A DNA stretch of 64,000 nt from Phoronis australis (GCA_002633005.1 NMRA01000129.1:496627-560626), one strand, 5' to 3'; positions 1 to 14,900 are shown, numbered from the stretch's first letter. Numbers and translations are program-made. Notes: a model not told the origin generated them from the letters alone.

Positions 1-1426
1 GATGGTAGTGTGGCCGTAAGAAATCAAACAAAATGCTGATACTTATCTAATATTGTTGGTCAAGAAAAAGTTGCTTTCGTGTACAAACGGCTTATTCGGC
101 ACAATATTCGTTAGTTTCCGTATGAGGTTATGTCTACATACATGATAACGTCATGTGGATTGTAACTAGAATTCGCACCACATACTGGAGCCCTGCGAAA
201 ATGGGCAGGCGCTGTTTTCTTTATAGAAACACATTTGTCAAATTTCCAAAGTTACAGAGCAGATGGGAAAATGTAAAATTGCCACATGGGGCAGTGCAGC
301 AGTCGGGTACGATTTATCGGCCAAGTTAAGCCGATGAGCTTTTGTTAACAAGAACACCCCTATTTCATGATAATCAAAAACTTGCTAGATATCAATGCAT
401 GTTAGACGCAAACAAAATAGCCGCTAGGGGGCGTAGTAGTAGTTCGGTCGTTCGAAAATCGACACAGCCCTGGTCTCCTTACCAGGAACATACCAGTTAA
501 ATTGCAGCACGACGATCTTTCGCCAGACATGGTAGATAGTGAGGTGGGCGCAAACAAAGCAAAATTTCCACCAGGGGGTAATATAGCGGTATTCAGATCC
601 AACCGATAATCAACGTCAGTCCTGCTCTCGGTAGTAGGACCATGCCTCAAATTTCATGACGATCTTTCACCGAGCTTGATAAATATCTAGGCAGGCACAA
701 AAAGTGCATAATGGTAATAGATTACGTCCGGAAATAAAAGTCAGGCATGTTCTCGTCAATAGGAATAAATCCGTCTTTCGAACTGTTTGGCAGATAGAGA
801 GGCTGACACCAAAAACGGACAGCAAAAACCTAAAATTGCCAAATTTCGTAAAGATTGCCATTGAGTAGATACAAAGACAAACTGCCAGTAGGTGGCACAC
901 CAGTAGTCGGATTTGTCGGATATGTAAATCCAGGCACACAAAAAGTACACACACTTGTATCTGAGGTATTGATTTTTTAAAATTTTACAATGCAATGGTT
1001 CCTTGAAGGATTCTGTATTGAAAACATCTTAATTTGGAATCCCAATAGTTGCTGATAATCCGATATTCCATCATGTAACCTTGTAAACACGTGTTCTTCT
1101 TTACCTCCACTAAGGTCGACAGTATACGTGCATTATAGACAAACTAGACAAATCCTTTCTCAAATCATTTCCTATAAAATCCTGGTGTATAGTTAAACAT
1201 TGAATGAATTTCTGTGCCATAACGGTTGAGATTCTACATATTTGGCGAAGAAGCCAAAAAAATTAAGAACAAAAATCTTTCTAAAAAGATACCTAATTGT
1301 CTGTGGCAGACTTTTGAATTATTAATTCAACTCCAAATTTCAAAACCTGCAAAATTAGAAAATAGAGAATCTTCCAATAGCGTCTCCAACATTTATTAGT
1401 AGAATTTATAATCCAAGAACACTTAG
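1..1426. other. No recognised gene; flank or intron of the anosmin-like gene
   Basis: AT-rich sequence with no exon I can support. The downstream exons of the minus-strand FN3 gene should lie here or beyond the left edge, because the exon at 2087-2307 ends in phase 0 at a good donor. A minus-strand open frame at 402-650 shows no family motif and was not called. Confidence 0.4.
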
Positions 1427-1786
1427 CACACCATTCATACACCCATAATATTCACACACCATTCATACACCCACACCATTCACACACCATTCATACACCC
1501 ACAACATTCACACACCATTCATTTACCCGGAACATTCATACACCATCCATGCACCTGCAAAACATTCACGCACCATTCATACACCCATAACATGCACACA
1601 CCATTCATACACCCACAACATTCACACACCATTCATACACCCACAACATTCACACACCATTCATTTACCCGGAACATTCATACACCATCCATGCACCTGC
1701 AAAACATTCACGCACCATTCATACACCCATAACATGCACACACCATTCATACACCCACAACATTCACTTACCATTCATAAACCCAC
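1427..1786. repeat. Minisatellite with higher-order structure
   Basis: Tandem array of a ~28-bp unit built around ACACACCATTCATACACCCA. Variant units (ATTTACCCGGAACATTC, then CACCATCCATGCACCTGC) recur exactly 142 bp apart (ATTTACCC at 1521 and 1663). This shows that blocks of about five units were duplicated as a whole. Confidence 0.9.
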
Positions 1787-2086
1787 GCACTCTTAATGAA
1801 CAAGTTATTTTCCAAATTAGGCCTATACATGTGCCAGTAAATGTATTCGTGTATCTAAGTATTTACAGGGGGCCTCCCAAAAGTTGAATTGATTTCCATT
1901 TAGTTTCAATAACAAGTTGGTCCACTTTGTTTTACAATGTAAGTGTTAGATGGCATACTGACGGTAATGTGGGTTACTTCAAACATTACCTAGGGCTTAA
2001 TCGTAGTAAATTAACAAAAATGAATGAAAAACTTCAAGGAATTTAGTTAAAGGCTATAGATGTGTGAGCAGGTATTGAAGACTCAC

Positions 2087-5000
2087 CTTTCTTAGCGAAA
2101 CACTATGAAGTGCGTCCCGGTCTTTGTAGCACATATCTTTGATGGGATCTTCCATTGGGTCCATGCATTCTTTAACCGAAAAGGAGACTGCATACTTGCG
2201 GAAAGCGTTCTGGGAAATCCACGTAACGCTGAATCCAGCAAAGGTTTTGTTGACCGGGTATGTAGTGATGTTAAGTTTAAAGTCATCAACAGAGACAGTG
2301 AACACGCCTGAAAATATTATAATTCTATGCAGAGAGACAAAGCATAAGAGAGTTTTAATGTGAACACTAGCTGTGAAGCGTGCACGCATTACCTTAGGAA
2401 ACATCATTTTAGCCCGTCACATGTGAAATTGGCACCCATTTGTAGACGCAATTAGGCACTTGCAGGAAAAGCTAGTATGATCGCTTCCATCGGCTTTTAA
2501 TACAGGACGATATCTCGCGAAGACTTCCATGATCTTGCGTATTCCTTGCATAAACGGAACGCATACCAGACCACAGCCCAGTTACATGAACGTTATACGC
2601 TGCATAGCAACAGTGACGTCGCGTTGTCACGCGCCACATTGTTATTGTTGGACGATGCACTTGGCGTCATGTAACAATCAAACTTGTCCAGTAGATAAGT
2701 TTGAAGTTTTATGAAACCTAGCTCTTGTGTTCTAAGTTCAGTAGATGTCTCTGTTTGAAACCATTGAAACCTTTATTAGTGTCAGGGCTTAATTGTAGTC
2801 GAACATTCACCACTGGCCGACGAAAGAAGAGACATCACCACGGCAGTGGAACTATACTCGTTCCACAAAACATTTACCACGGAAGCGGAAGTCTTACAAC
2901 TTTCCTACAAAATCCTTTCCACGCACGTCAACGCAAAACTTTTACTAAATACGTCAAGAAATGTAACTATGATACGAATACACTTAGTGTGCTAGCACTT
3001 CGCATCGATTTTGCTTGCTTACTCGACCAGTGCCACACAACATTGCCTTAGTTGTCAATTTAATGTTCTATTTGTGATTTATGGAGTTTTTAAGATAGTG
3101 GATGCCAAACTTTTGAAGAATTCACAGAGCTAGAAAACGTGCAACCATTCTTACAGTGGCTATAAATACGTGTTCCATACAAGAAGCGAACTTTTGATTT
3201 AGACCGATTTTCGCTATAAAATTTGCCTCAAAGTGTTCCTTCCTCAGATGAGTAGTGATTTAGATATTTTGTAAAAAATGACATATCGTTATTTGGCGAG
3301 ACCGTGCTCGCTGCGTGAAATCACACGCCGTGACAGGGCAACTTGCATTAATGAACTACCAACTTATTTGAAGTCGTAAAATCATCCCTAATATGATTAA
3401 GGATAATAATTTGAAAACAATTTCATTAATGAAAATGGTCTAAAGCAATAATTGGTTTTTGAGATGGAAGGTGGGTTTATAGCTTCTTTAAACGATGCCA
3501 AACCAATTTTGTAATTTTTAGCCTTTTTTCTGCTATTCAAACACTCTCGTCGGTTATCCTAGTAGGCTGTCGTTATTTTGCAGTTTTTTATATCGCCAAT
3601 AAAAATAGACATTTTCTTGAATCATGAGCCTCATTGATGTGTCGGCCCAAGGTACGCAAATAAGACTGACTTGCGAAATATTAGCCAAATATTTTGCGTG
3701 TGATGCAACTACCTACCCGGGTTATACTGCTCTAAAGCCTCTACACTGTTCTGAGTGACAGCCGCCAGAGCGTGTTCCTTTGATAACGAGGCGTTAACCA
3801 AGGGCAGTTGGGTAGATGTGTCTGCTCCCTGCAAATATATAATGCATCATTTTAGGCCATAGAACGATTAGAAAACGGACAATCACTGCATAAATAAAAA
3901 AGTTTATGTTAACTCAACGTTTCGTCTATTCATAAAAAATCATCAGGATATGTACAATAGGACAAGTGTCGATCACCATTCAAGTCACATCCATGGGATG
4001 AAATGAGAGTGAGAGATACATATATGTTCATGTAAAGCTGGGCACGTCGAATTATCTGTACGATTCTATAGATTTCAGGATCTTTCGAACAAAATCAATG
4101 AAGATTCACTGATATGTTTATTCTCCTGTCGTCTGCTAAATTTTGCCAAATGAAAAGTAGGTCACTACTGGTGGGACTCCCGGAGTAAAGTAGATTACAG
4201 ACAACACGTATACTATAGTCTCCGAGTAGGTCGAGTCTATACAGTGGCGGATCTAGGATATCACAAGGGGGGGCCCAACATTTTGTCCGGCTGTAAACAT
4301 TTGCGCAAACTGCCCCACGATTGTAGATGCGCATAGCACCGAATGGGGGGAGGTCGGGAGGGGGGTTTGCCCCCCTTCCCGCCCAGGAAATTTTTCTGTT
4401 TTTACCTCTAAAAATTAAGTATTTTCCTTGATTCCTGAAGTATTATCCAAGAAAAAAGGCAAAAAAAAAACACGGAGAACGTGTCAAACAGGAAAAACCA
4501 AGGACTCGAACTCACGACCTTACGCAGAGAGCGCGTTTGCGTTACCACTACACCACCACCACGATTTAACTATTAATCTCATACTAAGAGACCTACTTGT
4601 TTATGGTCCACAGCGTTTGCGCGCGAAACCTACTTCTTTTTGTAATGCTTATTACACGTTTTGTGCTATCGATTCTTAACAAATTTGTCGTACTTAAAAT
4701 GGTCTTCAAATGCCCAAAAGACCAAATCCGTTTTTCGTATTGGCAATAATGACGGGATTGCTTTGGAAATCGTCTTAACATAAGGTTTGACAAAGAGAGT
4801 ATTGCGAGTTTCTGAGTGATTCACTAACTGAAGGCTTCTATTAAAATTCCCATCTTACCAGCAGCTTCTAATTTTTCATCGTCACTCAGGTTCCATTTTC
4901 TTTAAAAAATGAAGTAAATTTTCTTCATTGCACAGTGGAGCAGACGACGGAAACTGAGTCGTAGTGCGCAGCGCCACTGCCGGTCGCCTGGGATATCGCG

Positions 5001-8000
5001 GGAGAGCATATACTTAGCCATAGTTCCGTTACGAATGCGCCATTGGATTTGTTTGGAATTGAGTATTATTAGACTTAGAAAATATAAGATCAACACTTTT
5101 TTTCAGGTTTAAATTTCATCTTCCATTTGCAAGACCAGTCATAGAGTTTGTTTACGTCAGTTTGCAATTGTAAGGAGTCAAATTTCGTGAGCTACAAACT
5201 AAAGTAAGTTTTACTCGACTACGTCTTGTTTGTCGGGGAAAATGGCGGCTTGGAAACGCGACGAAGGTGTGTCGAGAATGCTGCGTTCTGATTGGTCAGT
5301 TAAGCCGTCAGTCATAATCCTGGCGATAGGTCAATATTGGGAATGGTGGTTGGCCGTAGAGCACCCAGTATTAGGTAAATGAATAGGTAACCCGTTAGTC
5401 TGAAGACCCGGGAATCTTAATGTATTTTTCCAAAAATTATTAGTCCGAAGACCATTTACACAGCCCACTGTTTGAGCAAACACGCTGATACACATCTGGT
5501 GTACACGTACGTCACAGATGATGCGGTCCTGGAGGAAGAAATGCAGCAGCAGTACTGCGTTTATTTCCCATCTCAAGAAATACGAAGCTAAAAACCGAAT
5601 ATTGAATTAGGAAAGTACCTGTGAAGGTCTTTACAGCCCGCTGACCACAGGCCCGCCCATAAGGTAATTATAAACAAATAAAAGACACAAAATAAATGGC
5701 GAACAAATAAACAGACATGACAATAAAATTTTTACTTATGAACAAATTCAGTATGTCACAATTTATATGAGTAGTGTTTTAACTTGTTTAAAACGCCAAA
5801 AATTACCCTTTCTACTACTTACGGTATCGATGTTATTTCTAAATTTTCCTGAATACTTAAGGCTAAAATCAAATGTTTAACCCTTTCTGTTTTAGCATTT
5901 TTAATTGAGATACTATAGATTTATGATAAATCGTATATTTAGATTTGTTTACATTGAGAAATAACTTATTTGCATAAAGCCACATGTTTTGCGAGACAAA
6001 TTTGAGCGCAACTGCGCCACCCCCTATCGAGATCAGTTTCACCTCCCTATCAGTCACCACCCAGTTTTGCATAGCATTTGACACCAACCCCCGTCGACAC
6101 CCATTTTGTCTCCGCCAGCACATCCCCTCCCCGACACCAGTTTTATCTCCGTTCTTTGATTGGGTGATAAAAATTGGTGAAACACTCACTTGGGTATACC
6201 CTTAACATCACCGACCGCAAGTAATATCACTGTACGTACCCAGGACTTCTGCAAGTAATATCACTGTACGTACCCAAGACTTCTGCAAGTAATATCACTG
6301 TACGTACCCAGGACTTCTACAAGTAATATCACTGTACGTACCCAGGACTTCTGCAAGTAATATCACTGTACGTACCCAGGACTTCTGCAAGTAATATCAC
6401 TGTACGTACCCAGGACTTCTGCAAGTAATATCACTGTACGTACCCAAGACTTTTGCAGGAAAAACACCAGAATTGTCAGAAGCTTCCAACTCATGATGAC
6501 AAAACCACGGACTATTCCTAAAAGGTGTCTCTACACTGATGTTTATGTATGCAAAAATTATCAACAAACACCTGGTTCCCAGTACGAAATACGTCATTCC
6601 TTGTGATTGGAATCTGGGGGCCAAATATAGAAAAAAAAAAACAAATCCTTGTAAGGCGTCCTCGAAACTACCTTGAGAATCCAAATTACCTGTCAGTGCA
6701 ATGCATGTAACTATTTACGCATGAAAAGTTGTTTCTACGACGCAGTTTGAACTAAACGTACAACGTGCTAATTTCGTAAAAGGCTTTATGCATGACAGCG
6801 AACGAGTTTTTTAAATCGAAGTGTGCCGGCGGACTCTGTCAACGTATAAATCCTTAGTATTTGTTTTTCATTACTCATCTCTATTTTTAGCTACAAGGGT
6901 CTACTTTTATGTTCATACATTACTCTACGCGACACCTGATTGGTCACTCACTATATTTCCTTTTGTTCAGCTCAACGTGCTCTAGCTCATTCAGCCACCC
7001 ACCTCAGTCGTCGGCCCTTCAGGCACTTCTTTTGTTTTGGTTCCATCATTGAGGGCTACTCATTGTACACGCCTTGCCCATCTTGCAGAGTTTTATTTAG
7101 TTCCTTTACTTACGTCGTAATAAATGACATTATTCTCAATCCTCATCTTGTTTTACTCTGCAACGTAGCTCGTGACGTACCCCAGGCAAAATAGATTACG
7201 ACAAACATCTTATCCATTGCAATATATATTTTGCTATGTATAAATTAGATATTCTCCATCAATATTGTGGAAATTGGTGGTAAATTTGTCCAAAACAAAG
7301 GTTATTGTTTTAAAAGAGGTGGTATTGTCAAGAATTACGATACGAGAAATGGGCATATGGAGGAAAAAATGTAAATATTGTTAAGGAATATAAATATTTT
7401 GTTTCGATATTTAGTTCGAAAGCATCCGTGCTTTACAGGCTGTCAAAGCAGTAAATCGCTTACGAAAAATGGTGAATAGTTTTAAAATTTACCTAGTAAT
7501 TGTAACCTTAATTTATTTGACAGTAAAATTGTACCTGTCCTACATTACGGATGTGAAGTGTGGGCTAAAATGACGGCGTAGATGTTGAAAAGGTACATTG
7601 CAGTATTTGCAAGGAAATATTAAATCCACCTTGTACGGCGGATAACTCTGCAATGAAAGGCGAACTTGGAAGGTATTCACTTCCTAGAATTATTAAATAT
7701 TAGTTAAAGCTGTTGAAATCTGATGATTAAAAAATTATTCATCACTGTTAGCCTGGCAATACAACATGACACAGAATGGTAACAAGCCATGTTGGGCGAA
7801 CGATGTCAACAAATTTTTGCTCTCGCTTGGCTTAGGCGAAGCTTGGTTAATTTAACCAGGGTGTGGGAAAAGAATCTCAGTTCTTGCATCCATTTAAACA
7901 GCGGTGTAAGGATGTTGATCAGCAACAATGGCTTGATCTCATAAATAAATCTTCGAAACAGGTATACTAGGAAAATTATATCACAGATATACTACTAAGA

Positions 8001-8956
8001 TTACTTAGATGCGATTGATAGTATTGCAATGACCAGACTGAGATGCTCGGCACATAATTTTATGTTGAAAAAGGTAGGCATTGCAACATGCCGATATCTG
8101 AGAGGTTGTGTACATTCTGTGTAAGACCATATATTGAAAAAGAATATCACTTTTGTAGACAATGTCCCTACTATGATGACTTGAGGAGCAGATTTCTTCC
8201 TGCAGAGCTATACAAAATTCCTACTTATGATAAATTCTTGAAAATGTTTTGTCATAATGAATGACTTTTGCGCAACCATACGTTCTCATTTTTCGTCTCA
8301 TAAACACATATTGTGTACTGCAGAGAAACAGGAAGGTCAGCGATGCTCACTGTAGAATGCATCAAGTACGAAATTTCAGGTCACAGCGTGATATTCATTT
8401 GACATGTGGATCTTGTAATCAAAAAGGGGAGAAATGTTTAGGGGATAAGCCACAAGCAATCCACTCAACGATGCACCCATATGTTAAACTAATTATTTAA
8501 ACGTTATTACGGTTTTCTGAATAGCCCCTTCGTTCATGCAACTTTCAAATGAAAATCGATATTTTTGGAAAGTTATCAAAGTACCTGTTTTCGACGGTGT
8601 TTTATGCACAATTGAAAACTTCGAAAAATAGTGGAACTGTAGCGTCTGACAACAGGTGTCATTTGAATATCTGATCTGCCATTGCTGAGATACGATGTTC
8701 CAATACTGCACCCGGTCGATATGGACATGTTCGTACTTTTAACCATAACTTTAAAACGTTGCCAATCGAAACTTATTTCAGTCTAATTGCATACATACCT
8801 TGTATAATAAAGACCACTCTCCAACGTCTTGCTTCGTCAGCAGAATGTACGTGACGTTGACTAATTCGATGGGACGCCAAGACACGCACACGTTGACGCT
8901 CTGCTTGGTGTACGTTGGTACATTAATGGGGTTTCCGTTTTGTACTCGTCCCTTTA
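2087..8956 (-). CDS. Exons 4-6 of the anosmin-like gene: FN3-like domains
   Basis: Exon 8799-8956 carries the first half of an FN3 fold: VSW at strand B, then TYILLTKQ at strand C. Exon 5408-5528 carries the second half (MCISVFAQ at strand F). Exon 2087-2307 opens a second FN3 (FSVTW, then YAVSFSV) and has two extra Cys residues (KEC...MCY). Splitting each FN3 across two exons is common in animals. Confidence 0.6.
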
Positions 8957-11900
8957 CTGAAAGAATACTAATAACTTAGTGCGTCAAATTTATATATCTC
9001 TCAAGTCACGGTACCGGACTTTGCTCCGTTTTAAAAGTCTCAATGCTCATAAAAAGTGGAACAGGATAAAAATGCATCTAGGGTTTTTATCCACGCACTC
9101 ACAAGATATAGACAGACAGACAGACGGACAGACGGACGGACGGACGGACGGACAGAGAGATATAGATATAAACCCAGAATTGACTAGTAACACAATTTTC
9201 AGACAAATGTTCAGGTCAATCCGAGAATTCACTATAAGCTACGAACTAGTAAACGTGCAAGTCCGCAGCGGAGCTCGTTTCAATAGGGTTTTCTATAAGG
9301 AACAACTATGACGGAAAGAACATAATTGTTGGTTTATTGTCCGCCAGTCAATATGCACAGACAGCAGGACAGCCACAAATTTGGCTGTCTGATGCCTTAG
9401 CGTCAAGAACTTCGAAATTTATATCAGGAGTCAGTTGTCGTTATATGGTCTTCAGTGGCCGGTGGCATGAAACAGTCTTAAAATCTTTTGCATATTTGTT
9501 TCGTTATTTCCTCACACATGGAATATCATGTTTTCTTTATTATAAACAACTCTTTGACTGATGGCATTTCTAAAATAATATAACTGAAAACTGAGCCCTT
9601 AATTCAATCAAAATAATTCGGGATTCAGTCCTCAAATTAGGGCGGTTGCACGAAAAGTTCCTTACTTATTTTCAATAATACTGAGAATTCAACTTAAAGT
9701 TCACTCTCGATTTGTATCAAAGCCAAAAATTGGCTTAGTAATGATACTCAGAAAGCATAAGAAATGATAATCAGTGTTTTCTCAAGCCAACAGGTATGCA
9801 GATATTTTGGGGGAATTAATGGAGTCCCTATTTGAGACTGTTTCATGTAACCGAGCAATGGCTGATGGCTTGCTAAATCCCCAATTGTTGAGTGATTTGT
9901 CATACCTTTAGGAAAAACAAAATTGTTACACTTTGTTTATTTTATAAGATTTATGAAATTGTCTTTGTAAAACCTTTGAAAAATAGTCAATTTCAATAGA
10001 TTTAAATCATCTAGGCTGAGATGCCAAGAGTTAATTGATGTTCATTCAAATCAATCGATGTCGAACTCGCTATGTGGAATACTGGCCACTTTTAACTACT
10101 ATGTCATTTTGTGCCATTGGCATCTGCCCGTCATCGCGCTCTTTTCAATAATGACTACGTTTTTTTAATCTTCACCGTGAGAGTTAAGAGAGAAATAGAA
10201 CTTCGGATCCGTTATATGCAGGAAACCTGATACATACCAGTGAATTGTGTCCAGAATGAACAGCTACGACGACATCCTGCGCTCTGCAATGATATTTTAG
10301 AAACACTATCGACTACAATCAAATGCACTTGTATAATATTTCTATGTGAACATTGAACTACACTTTCTGCTCTACCTTGCATGTGCTCATCACAAATGGT
10401 GTGACTTTTCAAAACATTTTTATTTTGCTCAAATGCTTCACACACTGGTGCACTCGCCCCAATGTCAGCTCACATTTTGGCGTAGCTGGGTGTCCCTTGT
10501 AAATGTGTATGTTTTAGATTGTTGTTATTGTGTGTATTTTGTCCAGTCTCAGTATTTTTCAATAAGACGGTCTCGGAAGTAAATTCCATTGTCCTGAAGT
10601 TAAGAAAACCCGTTGTTACATTGGTCTCGTTTTAGAAATGCCGGGTTGATTCTAGGAATCATGTTTGGATACATGTAGCGCAATTAAGAAAATTTTGAAA
10701 AAGCAAGGCACCAACAAATGGCATGAGAAATGCTAATGGCGCGAAAACGAAGCTAGAGTACCACGCACATCCGAGCCTAATTATTACCAAATCAGCCGTC
10801 AACGCAAGCCGCAAGCTTTGTTTAGGCTTACACGCGTCATTTTATTAATTCGCATTTATTTTTTGAATTGATGTTTTTGATGTTCTTGTCCGTAGCGGAA
10901 ATCAAGTCCTGCCATGATGGTACGGAATATTGTAAGACAGATTTTCCGCGTTTGGCAGACTAATACGAAGGAAATGCAATTATGATACTGAATTGAAAAC
11001 ACGTCGACGTGTGCTGCGTTGTAACTGATAAATCTGCCTCTATACTAACTTGCTCTCCCGTAGAGACGCATGCGTGTTAATTTAGATATACGTGCAACTT
11101 TACGTAAAAGCGTATGTGCCTTAATAGGCGCATGCACCGTAAAGGTGCTCAAGCGTATGAATCCTACAGTTTACGAAGTTTTAACATTTTTGTCTGAGTT
11201 ACCATCATCCTAAAAATCCTTCCTTTAGAAGATGTCGAGACAAATACTTCACGCCTGAAGTTAATGTTGACTAGACTCTGCTCTCACTTCGTCAGTTGTT
11301 TTATTCATGCCCAATGCTTCGAAACTTTAATTCAATAAAGCTTATCCCTGAAAGTTTTGAAACGGTTTACTGAAATTGTGGCTTGATTTTATGTCTAAGT
11401 TTTAGATAAGTTTCATATGTAACATGGTAGTTTGTGTATTTGATGAATAAACGACGTGTTTTCCATAAAATATTATGAGGACAATTTTGAAAATGAAAAA
11501 TTTCTATAACTGAAACACTATTTCAAAGTTAGAATGTTTCTTATAAAATAGATCTAAAGGTTTTAGTATACATCCGTTAGTAAGGGTCTAATTAAATTCA
11601 GTTTATTTTAGTCATGATCTTTAGATTGTTATACGTACACAAAGTGTACACTTGTTTTAATGAGAAAGTGGTCAGAACTCACACAGTAGTCAAGCGACTG
11701 GCAAACGAATCCCCACGTTTCATAATCACTGGCGAGGTATGTACACCACCGTTCACACTACAATGAAGGTAACATCAGTGACACACTACTTAAAAAGTAA
11801 ACATGTTTTTCTAGTACTTCGATAAAATGAAGAAAATAATAACTTAATCCGAGTCTTTGCGATATTCCAAACCATGATTAACGGCAATATATATTGTACT

Positions 11901-14900
11901 GAAGCTGGAATATGACGTCACCAGTTTTGAGGTACAGAACATGTACCCACGGTCACTGCATACGAAATATTTTCCTGAGTTTATCCAGCCACACGGTAAT
12001 GTACACACTCGTCAATAAAGGTGTTGAAAAAATACGCAACAATCTAGAAAACTGTTTTGTGCGAAATGTTCCACCTGATGGGCCATTGATCTGTGTTCAA
12101 AAGTGAAGGAAGTGCGTTTCAGGTACGTGATGCGCGCATTCCGTGTGCTGTAACCGTTACTGAGGGTGACGTATGTCCAATGCTCCTGAATCCTTTACTT
12201 TTCTCAGATCCATAACTACGCTCACAAAATCGCGCTACATACAATGAGTGAATGCGACCCATAACATATTATGTGACAAGTTGTGTAGACAGCCTCATCA
12301 ATAATCATCTCTGTGCTTTACGCTTCACGCACGAGAAATGAAAAGAGACAAAGTGAATTGGAAAGAAACAGGAACTCCTAGAAGCATCAACGTAGAGACC
12401 ATTTCAACACGATTGCGAATACGGCTACGAAGGAAATTTGTTCGGGTGTCACTTGATATCATGGCGTCACTGTTTCAAATATTTACAGGTTTCCTTCGTT
12501 CACACGTGGATAGTGAAAGCGTTATTTTCAAAATGTTACGTTTTCGTCGTCCACACAAGTAGACCTACAGTGAAAAGGCCGTTTACAAAAAAATTACCTT
12601 GGAGAAAGTGTATTAAAAAAGTAGCAATTTTGTTGCTGTTTTCATGTGGACGAGCCGTTAAGAAACATGTACATTTAAAACGTATATGTTTGAATATACT
12701 TACCGAATATTTTTCCATCTTCTCATCGGCATTTTCACTGTAAGAAAGCCGTGGTTCGTGCAACTACAATTAAAGCGTGCCAGGGGCTAGATTGATCACA
12801 AGCTCGGGATACACAACCATGAAGCCGCGTCTCTCCCTCCCTCCCTCCCTCCACACTCCCTCCCTCGCTACCTATCCCTCTCTCTCTACGAAATATTGCA
12901 GTGCTGTCTTTACCTCATGGCACACTACAGGGGGCCCCACGCCGTTCTTGCCACACTAAAGTCAAACGATACCAATCTGAAGGGTTTAGTGCCAGTGTGA
13001 ATGCAAAGAATGCCCCCTTGTACTGTGTCCCACCTGCATGAGTGCAGCAACCAGGTAATAGTAATTCACTGAATAAAGAGCCCGTACAGCTAGCGTTCCA
13101 CTACATGCAGGTAGGACATGTAGGGGGACATTCTTAACTACTAGGCTGGTTTTACTAATGGGCAAGAGACTGAGCTAAAGCAAGAGGCGTACCCATACAA
13201 AACGAGGCTCCACGCCTTGCACTCACTACGGATTCCACGCAACTTTGTCATATTTAAAAAACTTACGGCGTTATTTTCACTTTAAAAGTTATGTCGATCA
13301 AAATGGCTTCAAAGGCTCATATCTTTCCACGTAGCATACAGAAAATTGAGTGTGAGGCAGTGGCAATTTTGTAACGGTAAATGTGAAAGTGAATTCCCTT
13401 TCCAACAAATGCCTTTCCCGGCATAGGTTTGTTTGCAATGGCGGTGTGGTATGAGGGCCATTTGATCAAGGCTCCTTCTAGTAAGGCCTTTTGGGCGGAA
13501 GGTTGACGCCAAAACACCTTTTGGGGAGCCATGTAGTACTTTTGAGGTGCGCCAAAAATTCATTCGTACAAAACCAAAACCATTAACAACGCCGTATGAT
13601 GTAGTCTTTTTTTAAGAGAAGGGACGCATTCTTCTACTCGTTTCTCTTAGCTAATGGATGTCACACCGCCACTGCTTGTTTCGTTGTGAGACGCAGCTAA
13701 ACATTTTACAATGAGGCATCCAACATTTTGTTGAAAGCTGGCTTGAATGTTTTGAAAGAAGTTGAGTTTCGTGGAAAGTCAGCGAATGAAAATCCAATTG
13801 AAGTTAATGACATTTTGTGACGTGGGACATTTTCAGTCACGAGATTGGACGAAGTGGACACTCCTAAGTTCCAAATACTGAATTTGTGTTATGGATGTTT
13901 TTGAGTCTGATTGTAACGATCATTTTTCATTCAAATAAATGCGATTTGAGGCCAACAATGGCCAAGAAATGACTTATTTGGCACCGGTTGCACGTAACAT
14001 TTCTAAATGCAGAGAACATTTGCTATATGGAACGCGAAAAAGTTATGTTACTATCTATGCAAACAATCCAGCAAGTGCCCCTACCGTTGTCAAGAGGATG
14101 CGTATATTTAATATGCGCCTCGGCTTGACACTAAACTGACTAGCCCGCTTTACATGCTGGATAAAACGCTGGCGTTTTCGCTAGCACTTTTACTAGCAGC
14201 AAAACGTCAATAAAAATAATCGACTACATGTTCAACGCAGCCAGTTGACACAATTCCTATCGCAAGCTCCGCCCCCTTGCGTAATGTCGACTAACAAACA
14301 ATAAGTTTTACCCGTCAACGAGTTGTTTGTCGGCCGGGTAAAATGGCGGCTTGGAAACAAAGGTGTGTCAAGAATGATGAGTTATAAATGGTCAGTTAAG
14401 CCGTCACTAAAAATCCTGGCGATAGGTAAATTACCAAAGTACCCGCCGATGTAGGGCTTACCGTCAAGCGACCCTTTCTCGGTGAAATCAAAACGAGGCA
14501 ACGCTATAAAAAACGAGACAATGCCGGACATTGAATGCATTACCGTGGAACAAAAATTGGTGCCATTTATTTCTCAGATTATGCTTCAAGTAAGATTTTG
14601 TGTATGTCCGATATTTAGTGTCCGTCCGATAATTAGGTACAATATGTGTAATACGTCTTAAAAAGCAGTTTAGTTAACGGGTAACATCACGCTGCGCCAT
14701 TTTCGCACCCGTGGTTGGTTATCTAATCACCTGATTGCCATGTCCTTGCTCATTAACTCGTATTTTGAAAAGCACTCCATTTATTAATACTGGTCAAACA
14801 TTTAACTGTGTTCGTCAGTTATTGACGTGCACTTGTGTTGGCGTACCGTGCAAGTATACTTGCTACCCAACGTTTTATTGGTATAGCCATATCGGTCAGC

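Noticed and set aside
402-650. Minus-strand open frame of 82 codons as a further FN3-gene exon
   Set aside because: No FN3 pattern and no convincing acceptor in the required phase.
1427-1786. CRISPR-like periodic array
   Set aside because: Units are contiguous with no unique spacers, and the genome is clearly intron-bearing eukaryotic DNA. The same applies to 6217-6454 and 40952-41349.
2105-2363. Plus-strand open frames over 2105-2363
   Set aside because: They are antisense to the FN3 exon 2087-2307, which has proper splice sites and phase on the minus strand.
4497-4562. Functional tRNA gene
   Set aside because: A- and B-box-like motifs are present, but the T-arm and acceptor stem do not pair.
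9047-9311. Open frames through the GACA/GACG repeat on both strands
   Set aside because: The microsatellite is open in all frames, and flanking codons show no domain.
13309-13563. Overlapping minus-strand open frames
   Set aside because: Two frames are open over the same stretch with no domain or splice context; this is expected by chance in a large intron.
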